A stretch of 35,756 nucleotides of DNA from positions 1 through 35,756 of the forward strand of contig JAFRVX010000044.1 of assembly GCA_017438305.1 (NCBI GenBank). The letters are read 5' to 3'. The notes under the pieces are model-generated. The model saw only the letters and a program-made list of their open reading frames with translations, was not told the origin of the DNA and did not search any database. Shown piece by piece: positions 22,315 through 30,336 of the stretch (within the stretch, counting starts at the first letter, position 1; each line of letters opens with the position of its first letter). This stretch comes from Lachnospiraceae bacterium (GTDB taxonomy: Bacteria > Bacillota > Clostridia > Lachnospirales > Lachnospiraceae). The translations under genes were made by a program, and so were the position numbers.

Positions 22315-24978
22315 ATGAAAGCTATACGACTCCGCACAGAATATCTCGCCGATCCTTTGGGGATCGATATTCAGCACCCCCGCCTGATGTGGAACTGCGA
22401 AGAAGGACTGTTTCAGACCGCTTTCCAGGTCCGGGCGTATCGGAAGACCGATGATTCGGTTTCCGTTCTGTGGGACAGCGGCAGAACCGCTTCCGGATCC
22501 ATGGAAGCCGTTTATCCGCTGACGGCCGCTTCCCGGGAACGGGTTTACTGGCAGGTCCGCCTTTTTAATGAAGCGGATGTTCCCGGTGAATGGTCCGAAG
22601 AAGCCTTTTTCGAAATGGGGCTTCTGCATCCGGAAGACTGGAAAGCAAAATGGATCGCGGGAAATTACCGGCCGGACAGGCGCAGGCGTTATCCCGTGGA
22701 TATCTTTCACCGTGCTTTCCGGATGGAAGACATTAAAAAAGCCCGGCTGTATATCACTTCCTGCGGTCTTTATGAAGCCGTACTGAACGGAAAAAGGGTC
22801 GGAAAATTCGTCCTGGCTCCCGGCTATACGGATTACCGGAAGCGCATCCAGTACCAGACCTATGACGTCACGGACCTTCTGAAAGAAGGACTCAATGATC
22901 TTACCGTTTCCCTGGCCGACGGATGGTACCGCGGCAGCATCGGCGCCTGGGGCCTTCGGAACCAGTACGGCACGCAGACGAAGCTGCTGCTCCAGCTTGA
23001 GGTCACCCACAGTGACGGACACCGTTCCACCCTGGTCTCCGGTCCTTCCTGGAAGTGGACGAATGAAGGCCCTGTCCGGTTTGCAGACAATAAAGACGGA
23101 GAGATCGTGGACGCCCGGAAGACCGTCCGGTTCGAGAAAAAAACAGGCCACGCCTCCGTAAAAAAAGCGCTTACGGTATCCCGTCATCTCCCGCCGGTTC
23201 CGACAGCTTCCAATAACGTTCCCGTAACGGAACACGAACATTTTACGCCGGTCCTGATCCGGACGCCGTCCGGAAAACAGGTGCTGGATTTCGGACAGAA
23301 TATCGCCGGATATGCGGAATTTTCGCTGTACGCCCGGGAGAACGACCGGATCCTCCTCCGCTTCGGGGAAATGCTGGATAAATCGGGCGAGTTTACCCAG
23401 GACAATATCCAGTGTGTCCGGAAGGATAAACGGACGCCGCTCCAGAAGGTCGAATATATCTGCAAAGAGGGCCTGAATCATTATAAGACCCGGTTCGCCA
23501 TTTTCGGCTTCCGGTATGCGGAAGTGACGGTCATCCCCGCGGAAGCGGCTCCCTCCGGGAAAGGACCATCAGAACCGGGATCCTCTGCTGCGGAAATGAA
23601 AACCATCCCCCTCATCCCGGAAAACTTCACCGCCATAGCGGTCTATTCGGATATGGAGCAGACCGGTTTCTTCGAAAGCTCCAATGAGCTTCTGAACCGC
23701 TTTGTGGACGCCACCCTCTGGTCAGCCAAAGGAAACCACACGGATATTCCGACGGACTGCCCGACCCGGGAGCGCCACGGCTGGACCGGAGATGCCCAGA
23801 TCTTCTTTAATACCGCCGCCTATCTGTTTGACTACGCGGCATTTTCGAAAAAATACCTCCGGGATGTTTACGACTGGCAGAAGAAAAACGGCTGCCTGCC
23901 CCAGATCGCTCCCTATGGAGGCGTGGATTTTTACATGGCCCCCATGAACGGAAGCGTCGGTTGGTCAGATATTGGCATACTGCTTCCCTGGCGCTTTTAT
24001 AAGATCTACGGCGATAAAAGGATTCTTGAAACCATTTACGACAGGATGGCCCGTTATGCCCGTTTTATGATCTTTCGCTGCGGCCGTTACGGCGGTCCGC
24101 TGGCATCTCCGTTAAAAGGGATCCCCAAAGAACTGCGTAAATTCGTTGTGAACCGGGGTCAGAGCTACGGGGAATGGGCAGAACCCGCCGATGTGCATCC
24201 AAACGACTGGAAGGATATGGCCGCGCCGCATCCGGAAGTCTCCACGGCCTATACCGCTTATGTGCTGGGGATCATGGCCGGCATCAGTAAACTTCTCCGG
24301 CATGAGGAGGATGCTGCCCTGTTCCGAAGCTATGCCGAGGGCTGCAGAAAAGCCTATCAGGCGCTTGTCAGGGATTCCTTGGATACGGACCGTCAGGCCC
24401 TTCTCGTGCGGCCCTTATATATGGATCTCCTGGATCCGGAACAAACTGTTTATGCGAAAGAACGGCTCGTAAAAGCCCTGGATCATTACGGCTGGCGGCT
24501 GGGGACCGGCTTTCTCTCGACTCCGCTGATCCTGGACGTTCTTGCGGGCATCGATATTGAATACGCCTACCGGCTCCTTCAGAATGAGCAGATGCCCGGC
24601 TGGCTTTTCATGCCGAAGAACGGCGCCACCACCATCTGGGAAAGCTGGGAAGGCACCGAAGCCCAGGGCGGCATCGCCTCACTGAATCATTATTCCAAAG
24701 GCGCTGTTGTCGAATGGCTTTTCAGCACGATGTGCGGCATACGCATAGAAAAAGAGCGGCACTTTGCCATAGCCCCCCATCCCGGCAGAGATTTTACCTT
24801 TGCTGAAGCAAGGTATCACAGCATCTTCGGATGGGTCAGCTCCGGCTGGACAAAGGAAGGCCTTTTCCGGATATCCATCCCGGCCAACTGTACCGCCGAC
24901 GTTTACCTGCCGGACGGAAAGACCTTAAGTATCGGCCCCGGAGAGCACGAATTTGCCTGTCCTGTGCTCCTTGGCTGA
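22315..24978 (+). CDS. Alpha-L-rhamnosidase (GH78)
   Basis: An 887-residue cytoplasmic enzyme of usual GH78 length. In order: an N-terminal fibronectin-like domain (LADPLGIDIQHPRLMWNCEE), a jelly-roll carbohydrate-binding domain (ARLYITSCGLYEAVLNGKRV; LAPGYTDYRKRIQYQTYDVT), a linker sandwich, the (alpha/alpha)6 barrel and a C-terminal beta domain. The general acid is likely E486 in DCPTRERHGWTGDA and the base E776 in TTIWESWEG. It releases terminal L-rhamnose with inversion. The gene lies 95 bases after GH5 with a weak ribosome site (AAAGAGA); an AT-rich TGTATTATAA at 22283 may be its own -10. A strong terminator follows at 24999. Confidence 0.95.
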   Translation: MKAIRLRTEYLADPLGIDIQHPRLMWNCEEGLFQTAFQVRAYRKTDDSVSVLWDSGRTASGSMEAVYPLTAASRERVYWQVRLFNEADVPGEWSEEAFFEMGLLHPEDWKAKWIAGNYRPDRRRRYPVDIFHRAFRMEDIKKARLYITSCGLYEAVLNGKRVGKFVLAPGYTDYRKRIQYQTYDVTDLLKEGLNDLTVSLADGWYRGSIGAWGLRNQYGTQTKLLLQLEVTHSDGHRSTLVSGPSWKWTNEGPVRFADNKDGEIVDARKTVRFEKKTGHASVKKALTVSRHLPPVPTASNNVPVTEHEHFTPVLIRTPSGKQVLDFGQNIAGYAEFSLYARENDRILLRFGEMLDKSGEFTQDNIQCVRKDKRTPLQKVEYICKEGLNHYKTRFAIFGFRYAEVTVIPAEAAPSGKGPSEPGSSAAEMKTIPLIPENFTAIAVYSDMEQTGFFESSNELLNRFVDATLWSAKGNHTDIPTDCPTRERHGWTGDAQIFFNTAAYLFDYAAFSKKYLRDVYDWQKKNGCLPQIAPYGGVDFYMAPMNGSVGWSDIGILLPWRFYKIYGDKRILETIYDRMARYARFMIFRCGRYGGPLASPLKGIPKELRKFVVNRGQSYGEWAEPADVHPNDWKDMAAPHPEVSTAYTAYVLGIMAGISKLLRHEEDAALFRSYAEGCRKAYQALVRDSLDTDRQALLVRPLYMDLLDPEQTVYAKERLVKALDHYGWRLGTGFLSTPLILDVLAGIDIEYAYRLLQNEQMPGWLFMPKNGATTIWESWEGTEAQGGIASLNHYSKGAVVEWLFSTMCGIRIEKERHFAIAPHPGRDFTFAEARYHSIFGWVSSGWTKEGLFRISIPANCTADVYLPDGKTLSIGPGEHEFACPVLLG

Positions 24979-24998
24979 TAAGCCTCAAAGAAAAAGAC

Positions 24999-25041
24999 AA
25001 AAGGCCGGAAACCTGACAGCTGAGCAGGTTTCCGGCCTTTT
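24999..25041. terminator. Strong bidirectional terminator
   Basis: A 17-bp perfect stem: AAAAGGCCGGAAACCTG (24999-25015) and its complement (25025-25041), with a 9-base loop and T/A tracts on both sides. It serves the GH78 gene (+) and the converging M48 protease gene (-). Confidence 0.92.
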
Positions 25042-25084
25042 CTTTTCAAACTTCAGAAAAGCGGTATTTCGAAATGGAGTGTGT

Positions 25085-26728
25085 TTACAGCAGAACGAAT
25101 GTGGCGGCCAGTGCGGCGACGGCGAGGATCAGATAGAGCCAGCGGAGCACTTTATTCAGGCCGTAGGTAAAGACCTTCTTTGTCTTTCCGCCGACTTCCA
25201 TCGTATAGATCTCCACATAGGGGACCGGGCTTCTGCGGTACCAGCCGCGGATCACGGCATTCCGGTCCAGGTTCTGCTTTGATTTGAAAATGGCAAAGAT
25301 CTTGTTTAAGAGGAACAGCGGCTGATTATAGTCCAGGAAGATAATACCGGTGTCGTCCTCGATCACATAGTCTTCATTGAAGATACAGCCCGGATCGCCC
25401 CGGCCGATGATGGTGCCCTTCAGCTCGCAAGGGATGCTGCGGACGCCGGAGACCTTCGGCTCGGCCAGAAGGCCTGCCACCGTGGCCTCATGATACTCTT
25501 TGGACGGATGGGTAAAGCTGTACTTAAACAGGGCCAGCACTGCGGAAAGGATCAAAAGCACTGCGGAGATCCACATCTTCTCCATGTTCTGGCTGGCATA
25601 GAAGACCGCACCCACTGCCGCCGCGGCCAGGAAAGCCAGGATCGGCGCGATGCTGATGCCGATCTCGCGGAAGAAGTCATCCAGATAGGATTCGGGTTTC
25701 TGAAGATCAAACTGGACAAAGGGTGCCCTGCCGTACTTCGGCGCCAGTTTATCGATGGCCTGAAGACGCTTGGAGATCAGCGGATGGGTGGAATTGAGCT
25801 CATACCACTTGGCCCAGGTATTCCAGAGTTCCCATTTCATCGCGTTTTTGATATGCGCCTTGTCGATCTCGCCGTCTACGAAACAGTTGATGACCAGGGA
25901 TTTGGACGCCTTCGAATCGAAGATACCCATGGCATTTACCGAGTTCACGCTCATGCCGCGCTTCTTTTCTTTATTGCTTCTGGTATCAGCGTGGGTACTG
26001 AGACCGAAGCCGATCTGGATCAAGGCGCGGGAAAGGGCTTCCGGATCCCGGGTCACTTCCACGGCAAACTCATCGGCAAAATACTCCCTCGTCCGGGAGA
26101 ACCAGAGCACGAGATACTGGGACACAAGGTAGAGTATATAGGCCAGGGCCGCAACGCCTGCCTGGACCGCCGCAGAACTGCTGTCGTCACTGTCGCTTTT
26201 GGAGCTTGCGGTGGTGCTGTTCAGGAGGCCTCTGGCAATACCGTAGAGCACCATCGGGACCAGCTCGGCTACGGTCATCAGCAGCATGTCGTAATGGACC
26301 GCATGGCCCAGTTCATGGGCAACGACAGCCTTCACTTCATCCTCTGTAAGGAGCTCAAAGATGCCCCGGGTCAGAACGACGCGGGCGTTGTTCTTCGTAT
26401 GGCCGTAGGTAAAGGCATTGGGCGCTCCGTCATCTATGTAGCCCATCCGGGGATATTTCATGTTGTTCTCCCGGCAGACCTGTTCGATGAACGCCCGGAG
26501 ATAGTCCGGGATCTCGGCATTGAATTTCGTCCGATAGAACCAGCGCTGGGTCAGGTCCGTCAGGAACGGAGAGATCAGGAACTGGATCAGAAGGGCAATG
26601 GCTGAAGCGATCAGGGCGATGATCAGCGGAATGCCCACCAGTTCGAAAACGATCAGCAGGATCAGGACGAGCAGGCCGTAAAGCAGGGCCAGCGTCGTGG
26701 CTGATACGCCAAACAGAATTTTTCTCAT
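25085..26728 (-). CDS. M48-family (HtpX-like) membrane metalloprotease with C-terminal domain
   Basis: A 547-residue protein. Two hydrophobic segments at about 8-55 are followed by the M48 catalytic domain with HELGH (H138, E139, H142) and the third zinc ligand E215 in REYFADEFA. Another membrane segment lies near 190-210. After the catalytic part there are two hydrophobic helices (about 355-400), then a soluble domain of about 120 residues (GTIIGRGDPGCIFNEDYVIE; IIFLDYNQPLFLLNKIF) and a last membrane helix at the C-terminus. HtpX is about 290 residues, so the second half is an addition. HtpX-type enzymes degrade damaged membrane proteins. GAGGAAA lies about 9 bases before the ATG and a promoter lies at 26782. 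Confidence 0.9.
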   Translation of the reverse strand: MRKILFGVSATTLALLYGLLVLILLIVFELVGIPLIIALIASAIALLIQFLISPFLTDLTQRWFYRTKFNAEIPDYLRAFIEQVCRENNMKYPRMGYIDDGAPNAFTYGHTKNNARVVLTRGIFELLTEDEVKAVVAHELGHAVHYDMLLMTVAELVPMVLYGIARGLLNSTTASSKSDSDDSSSAAVQAGVAALAYILYLVSQYLVLWFSRTREYFADEFAVEVTRDPEALSRALIQIGFGLSTHADTRSNKEKKRGMSVNSVNAMGIFDSKASKSLVINCFVDGEIDKAHIKNAMKWELWNTWAKWYELNSTHPLISKRLQAIDKLAPKYGRAPFVQFDLQKPESYLDDFFREIGISIAPILAFLAAAAVGAVFYASQNMEKMWISAVLLILSAVLALFKYSFTHPSKEYHEATVAGLLAEPKVSGVRSIPCELKGTIIGRGDPGCIFNEDYVIEDDTGIIFLDYNQPLFLLNKIFAIFKSKQNLDRNAVIRGWYRRSPVPYVEIYTMEVGGKTKKVFTYGLNKVLRWLYLILAVAALAATFVLL

Positions 26729-26781
26729 GGATCAGTTTCCTCGTTTCTTTGTTTTGCCGGCAGCTTTACGCCGACTGAATA

Positions 26782-26809
26782 AGTATAACATGAAACAGGG
26801 TTTCCGCAA
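26782..26809 (-). promoter_or_regulatory. Promoter of the M48 protease gene
   Basis: On the minus strand TTGCGG (26809-26804), a 16-base spacer and TGT-TATACT (extended -10, box 26787-26782). The rest of the 373-base gap to aroD holds only the aroD promoter and a short ATTCCGGAG / CGGAATCCGGAG near-repeat at about 26932-26962. Confidence 0.6.
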
Positions 26810-27024
26810 ATTGTTTTTTTCACCAGTCAGGTGAATTTCTATTCGTAAGCTCTGAAAATACAGGTTTTTCCATTTCTTTCAGGAAAGGGTTTCTTCTGGC
26901 GCGGGCGCCGGTATAGAATTCCAGATCGCCATTCCGGAGTTTTTGTGCTTCGGAATCCGGAGCGGCGGGATCCTGCCTCGGAACTGTGCTGAGTAAAAAA
27001 CTCCGTCCTTCACAGACCGGACTT

Positions 27025-27053
27025 TTGACAAAGATGACCTAATCATGTATACT
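27025..27053 (+). promoter_or_regulatory. Sigma-A promoter of aroD
   Basis: TTGACA (27025-27030), a 17-base spacer and TATACT (27048-27053): nearly consensus. Transcription would start near 27060, about 40 bases before the ATG. Confidence 0.85.
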
Positions 27054-27101
27054 TTTACTGCGGAATACCCCTGAAAAAATACTCAGAATGGAGAATACAG
27101 C

Positions 27102-27869
27102 ATGATCACCGAAAAACCTGCTTTAAAGAATATAACCCTGGGAGAAGGAAGGCCTGCCGTTATCGTACCCATCGTCGAAACGACGGAAGAGGCGATCCTC
27201 GCCAAAGCCCGGGAGCTTGCCTCCCTGCCCTATGACATCACCGAATGGCGGGCGGACTTTTTCGAAGGACTGACCGATAAGGAAGCCGTCGTCCGCATTC
27301 TTGAAAGCCTTCAGGACATCCTGAAAGGTAAGGCCCTGCTTTTTACCGTAAGGACTAAAAAAGAAGGCGGCGAAGCGGACCTGGCCGAGGACGTCTATAT
27401 CGATACGCTGATCAATGCCGCTTTTTCCGGCCATGCTGACCTGGCGGACGTAGAGATGCTGAAGGAAGAGCCCATCGTCCGGGCCATCGTGGAGGCCTGT
27501 CACAAGGCCGGCGTATACGTCGTGGGCTCCAACCATGACTTCCACAAAACACCGGACAAAGCAGAGATCGTCCGGAGGCTCACGCTGATGGACCGCCTGG
27601 GAGCGGATGTTTTAAAGATCGCCGTAATGCCGGAATCCAAACGGGACGTCCTGACCCTTTTGGACGCTACCCTTACCATGGAAGAGCAGGGGTGTAAAAA
27701 ACCCGTTCTCACCATGTCCATGTCGGGCCTCGGTTCCATAACCCGGCTCACGGGAGAAGTATTCTCCTCCTGCGCGACCTTTGGTTCTGTGGGAAAATCC
27801 TCCGCCCCCGGGCAGATCCCCTTAGAGAAACTCATCACGGTGCTTGACACCATCCACGATTCACTCTGA
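27102..27869 (+). CDS. aroD: Type I 3-dehydroquinate dehydratase
   Basis: A 255-residue enzyme that removes water from 3-dehydroquinate to give 3-dehydroshikimate in the shikimate pathway (or, in reverse use, quinate breakdown). Active-site residues are all present: E48 in TEWRADFF, H145 in SNHDF and the Schiff-base K172 in DVLKIAVMP. The H-to-K spacing of 27 equals that of the E. coli enzyme (H143/K170). SMSGLGSITRLTGEVF is the usual C-terminal substrate-binding block. It stands alone with its own near-consensus promoter, not in an aro operon. After the stop an inverted repeat GGATATC/GATATCC (27881-27900) has no T tract. Confidence 0.96.
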   Translation: MITEKPALKNITLGEGRPAVIVPIVETTEEAILAKARELASLPYDITEWRADFFEGLTDKEAVVRILESLQDILKGKALLFTVRTKKEGGEADLAEDVYIDTLINAAFSGHADLADVEMLKEEPIVRAIVEACHKAGVYVVGSNHDFHKTPDKAEIVRRLTLMDRLGADVLKIAVMPESKRDVLTLLDATLTMEEQGCKKPVLTMSMSGLGSITRLTGEVFSSCATFGSVGKSSAPGQIPLEKLITVLDTIHDSL

Positions 27870-28084
27870 TCCTGAAAAGCGGATATCTTTCGTGATATCC
27901 CGAAACGGAATAACCCGGGAAGATTTGCTGCGAAAGACCGATAGGGCTGTTCCGGCGGGAAAGCCTGTTTCCGGTTTATTTGAGCTGCTCTTTTCATTTG
28001 ATTTATCTGGTTTTTTGTTCGTGGTTTATTATGTCAGATCATTCGTCATAATGATGATTTCGGTTACGGGAGGCTTACATCAGC

Positions 28085-29086
28085 ATGGACCAGGAAAAAC
28101 TGAAGACATTCTCGCTTATCTGCCCCTCCTGCGGAGGAAAAATGGTGCTGTCGGAGGACGGCGAAAAGGCCGTCTGCCCCTACTGCGGGCATACGATGCT
28201 CATCGATAAGGACGGCGGTGCCGAGGAAGAATACAAGCGGCGCATGGCGGAAGCCCTCGCCGAAGAAGACATCAAGGACCTGCAGCAGAAGCGGCAGCGC
28301 ATCCGCCGCCTTAAGGGCTGGCTTATTGCCCTCTGCGTCATCGCTGTGATCCTTCTCATCAATGTTTTCATCCCCGACTCACCCATGCATAAGCTCGTCT
28401 TTCCTGAGACGGCCGATCCTTTTGCCATTGTGAACGTCAGATTCTCCGGCATGTCCGGCGTGGGCAAAGCAGAGGTGCAGCTCACCGGCAGCAGCGATGC
28501 GGAATATGCCGATGCAAAACGTTTTGACATCACACCGAAGACCGGCCTTTCCAACGGCGACACGGTAACGGTAAAGGCAAAAGTCCTTCCCGGCTGGCGC
28601 TTTGAGCCCGCTGAAAAGCAGTTTACCGTTGAGGGGCTGACGGAATGGGTGGTGAGCACGGATCAGCTGACGGGGGACAACCTCGCCTCTGTCCACGCGC
28701 ACACCGAAAACCTGATCCGGAAAGACTGGGAAGAGATCGTCTCCTCTTCGCTGGCCAAAGATATGACCTTTACGCCTTACCGGATGTATCTGTTCATTTC
28801 CGACAGCGAAAACGTCTATGAGAAAAACGTGCTCTATGACACCTACGAAGTGAAGGTCACCCGGGAGGACGGCTCGGTCTTTAAGAGCTATGAGGCCTGC
28901 CGCTATGCGGACCTGAAGATTCCGGCGGACGGGGTGCTGACCGCCTCCTTCGAAAGCCTCCAGGGCTTTAATCTCGGCTACAGCTACGGCTTTTCCTACG
29001 TCCACTCCTTCTCCGGCTGGACCGACGCCGCCAAAATGGAGGCGGATCTCCGCCACGCCCGGGACGGATATCGTCTGACAGACTGA
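28085..29086 (+). CDS. Zinc-ribbon protein with one membrane helix and extracytoplasmic domain
   Basis: A 333-residue protein of unknown function. An N-terminal zinc ribbon uses C13-PS-C16 and C31-PY-C34. A charged helical linker (about 45-77), one membrane helix (about 78-96) and an outside region of about 235 residues follow. The outer part starts with a small beta domain (FAIVNVRFSGMSGVGKAEVQ; GDTVTVKAKVLPGWRFEPAE), reminiscent of DUF5011/Ig-like modules in clostridial zinc-ribbon proteins, and ends in a second domain rich in Tyr and Phe. The topology puts the zinc ribbon in the cytoplasm. GGGAGG lies about 10 bases before the ATG. It stands between aroD and a tandem repeat with terminator, apparently as a single gene. 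Confidence 0.85.
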   Translation: MDQEKLKTFSLICPSCGGKMVLSEDGEKAVCPYCGHTMLIDKDGGAEEEYKRRMAEALAEEDIKDLQQKRQRIRRLKGWLIALCVIAVILLINVFIPDSPMHKLVFPETADPFAIVNVRFSGMSGVGKAEVQLTGSSDAEYADAKRFDITPKTGLSNGDTVTVKAKVLPGWRFEPAEKQFTVEGLTEWVVSTDQLTGDNLASVHAHTENLIRKDWEEIVSSSLAKDMTFTPYRMYLFISDSENVYEKNVLYDTYEVKVTREDGSVFKSYEACRYADLKIPADGVLTASFESLQGFNLGYSYGFSYVHSFSGWTDAAKMEADLRHARDGYRLTD

Positions 29087-29114
29087 ATGTACGAAACAGC
29101 CTGCGCTTATGAAA

Positions 29115-29234
29115 AGATCGTTCTCAAAAGTCGTTCTCAATAGATCATTCTCAAAAATCATTTTCTAAAAGAATTCTCAGAAAATCATTCTCTAAAAGTA
29201 TTCTCAGAAAATCATTCTCTAAAAGTATTCTCAA
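29115..29234 (+). repeat. Three-copy 27-bp tandem repeat with degenerate half-units
   Basis: Units at 29154-29180, 29181-29207 and 29208-29234. The last two are identical but for the final base, and the first differs at two positions. Each unit is itself two near-copies of a 13-14-base motif like ATTCTCnnAAAA. Earlier decayed half-units (GATCGTTCTCAAAA, CGTTCTCAAT, ATCATTCTCAAAA) reach back to about 29117. The array lies between the zinc-ribbon gene and its terminator. Confidence 0.85.
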
Positions 29235-29235
29235 A

Positions 29236-29276
29236 AAAACACCGCAGGATATCAACTTATCCTTGCGGTGTTTTTT
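29236..29276. terminator. Bidirectional terminator
   Basis: AAACACCGCA-GGATA pairs with TATCC-TTGCGGTGTTT with a single bulged T and a 6-base loop (29237-29272), followed by a T run and preceded by an A run. It serves the zinc-ribbon gene (+) and the lipoprotein gene (-) that converge here. Confidence 0.85.
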
Positions 29277-29363
29277 CTGACAGCTGAACTCTGTTATCTG
29301 GATACTGTCATCTGGATACTGTCAGCTATACACTGAAGTCTGTATATTATGCCATGTTATGCC

Positions 29364-30077
29364 TTATTCATGCATCAAGGCTTCCAGCTCGGCTCCGGTT
29401 TTCCCTTCCAGCTCGCCCTCATTATAGAAGCGGGTCTGCAGCACGGCAATGGCTTTTCCTTCATAGGTGAAGACAAAGTCGTAATAACCGGCTTCCGCGC
29501 TGTCAGGATTCAGATAGAAGCTGCCCCACGTATAGTCCGACGGATCTTCCGCATCAGAAGGATAGTGAAGATCGCAGTAGGAAGCAAATCCGGGCATCAG
29601 ATCCGAGAACTTGCAGGTATTGTAGTATTCCTGATCGTCACGGTGTTTGATGACCCAGACACGCAGATAATACTCTGCATCGGTGTCGGGATAAAAATCG
29701 ATCCACTCGTTCATGATAAAAATGCAGCGGACATCGGTGAGGGAAGACGCTTTGCCGTTAATGTCCTCCGACGTACCGACGCTGTTCCCGACGATGCGCA
29801 CGCCGCGAAGAAAGGAAGGATCCCGGTCGTCAAGCTCGATAAGGCTGAGCTTTCCCGTGAGTCTGGCCGGCTCCGCTGTCTTGCTGCCGGAGGTCTCTCC
29901 TTCCGTTTTGTCCTTATCGTCCGTCTTCGAAGTGTCGGCATCGGTCTTCTGCTCCTGGCCGGAAGCCTGTTCCGAGCCTGAGGATTTCGTGGTGTCGTTT
30001 CCTTTTCCGCAGGCTGCAAGGCTGATGATCATCAGCGCAGCGAGCAGGAAACAGATGAATCGTTTTCTGTTGAACAT
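29364..30077 (-). CDS. Putative lipoprotein of unknown function
   Basis: A 237-residue secreted lipoprotein. The ATG at 30077 is chosen because GGGAGG lies 5 bases upstream; earlier in-frame ATGs would break the signal peptide pattern. The signal peptide is MFNRKRF plus a hydrophobic core ending in the lipobox SLAAC, giving a lipid-modified Cys near residue 23. A low-complexity Ser/Thr/Lys/Glu linker (about 25-65) follows, then a folded domain of about 170 residues rich in aromatic and acidic residues (IFIMNEWIDFYPDTDAEYYL; SAEAGYYDFVFTYEGKAIAV). No family is recognised. It converges with the zinc-ribbon protein gene, whose product also has an outside domain rich in Tyr and Phe; a shared role is speculation. 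Confidence 0.85.
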   Translation of the reverse strand: MFNRKRFICFLLAALMIISLAACGKGNDTTKSSGSEQASGQEQKTDADTSKTDDKDKTEGETSGSKTAEPARLTGKLSLIELDDRDPSFLRGVRIVGNSVGTSEDINGKASSLTDVRCIFIMNEWIDFYPDTDAEYYLRVWVIKHRDDQEYYNTCKFSDLMPGFASYCDLHYPSDAEDPSDYTWGSFYLNPDSAEAGYYDFVFTYEGKAIAVLQTRFYNEGELEGKTGAELEALMHE

Positions 30078-30110
30078 AAAACCTCCCATAAAAAACTTAA
30101 CGAAAAACAC

Positions 30111-30300
30111 CTGAAAAACTTCGTCTGAAAAGCTTCTGAAAAAGATGAGAAACGCTTCTCAAAATAACGCAAATCTTCTGAAGAATAGTCAGAATAAGAC
30201 CGGAATCAATTCGGACTGCAGTTTGAAATATCCGAGTTATCTTCAGAAAAAAAAAGAATATATTTATGAAATATATCTTTATTAACAATAAGCTATAGAT
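30111..30300. repeat. Short CTGAAAA repeats and AT-rich upstream region
   Basis: CTGAAAA recurs at 30111, 30125 and 30136, with related CTTCTnAAAA and TTCTGAAGAA variants to about 30185. An AT-rich stretch with A9 and ATATATTT-like motifs follows at 30245-30295. It is the likely promoter region of the minus-strand lipoprotein gene, but no single promoter can be chosen. The motif resembles the TCTCAAAA/TCAGAAAA units at 29115-29234 on the other side of the same gene. Confidence 0.5.
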
Positions 30301-30336
30301 GAGGGAACTGTCAAGTCTTTAATTCATATTCACTTC

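Noticed and set aside
27881-27900. Perfect inverted repeat GGATATC/GATATCC after aroD as a terminator.
   Set aside because: Short AT-containing stem with no T tract.
29115-29234. Regular A/T-rich repeats that could be taken for a CRISPR array.
   Set aside because: Units are head to tail with no unique spacers and no cas genes nearby.
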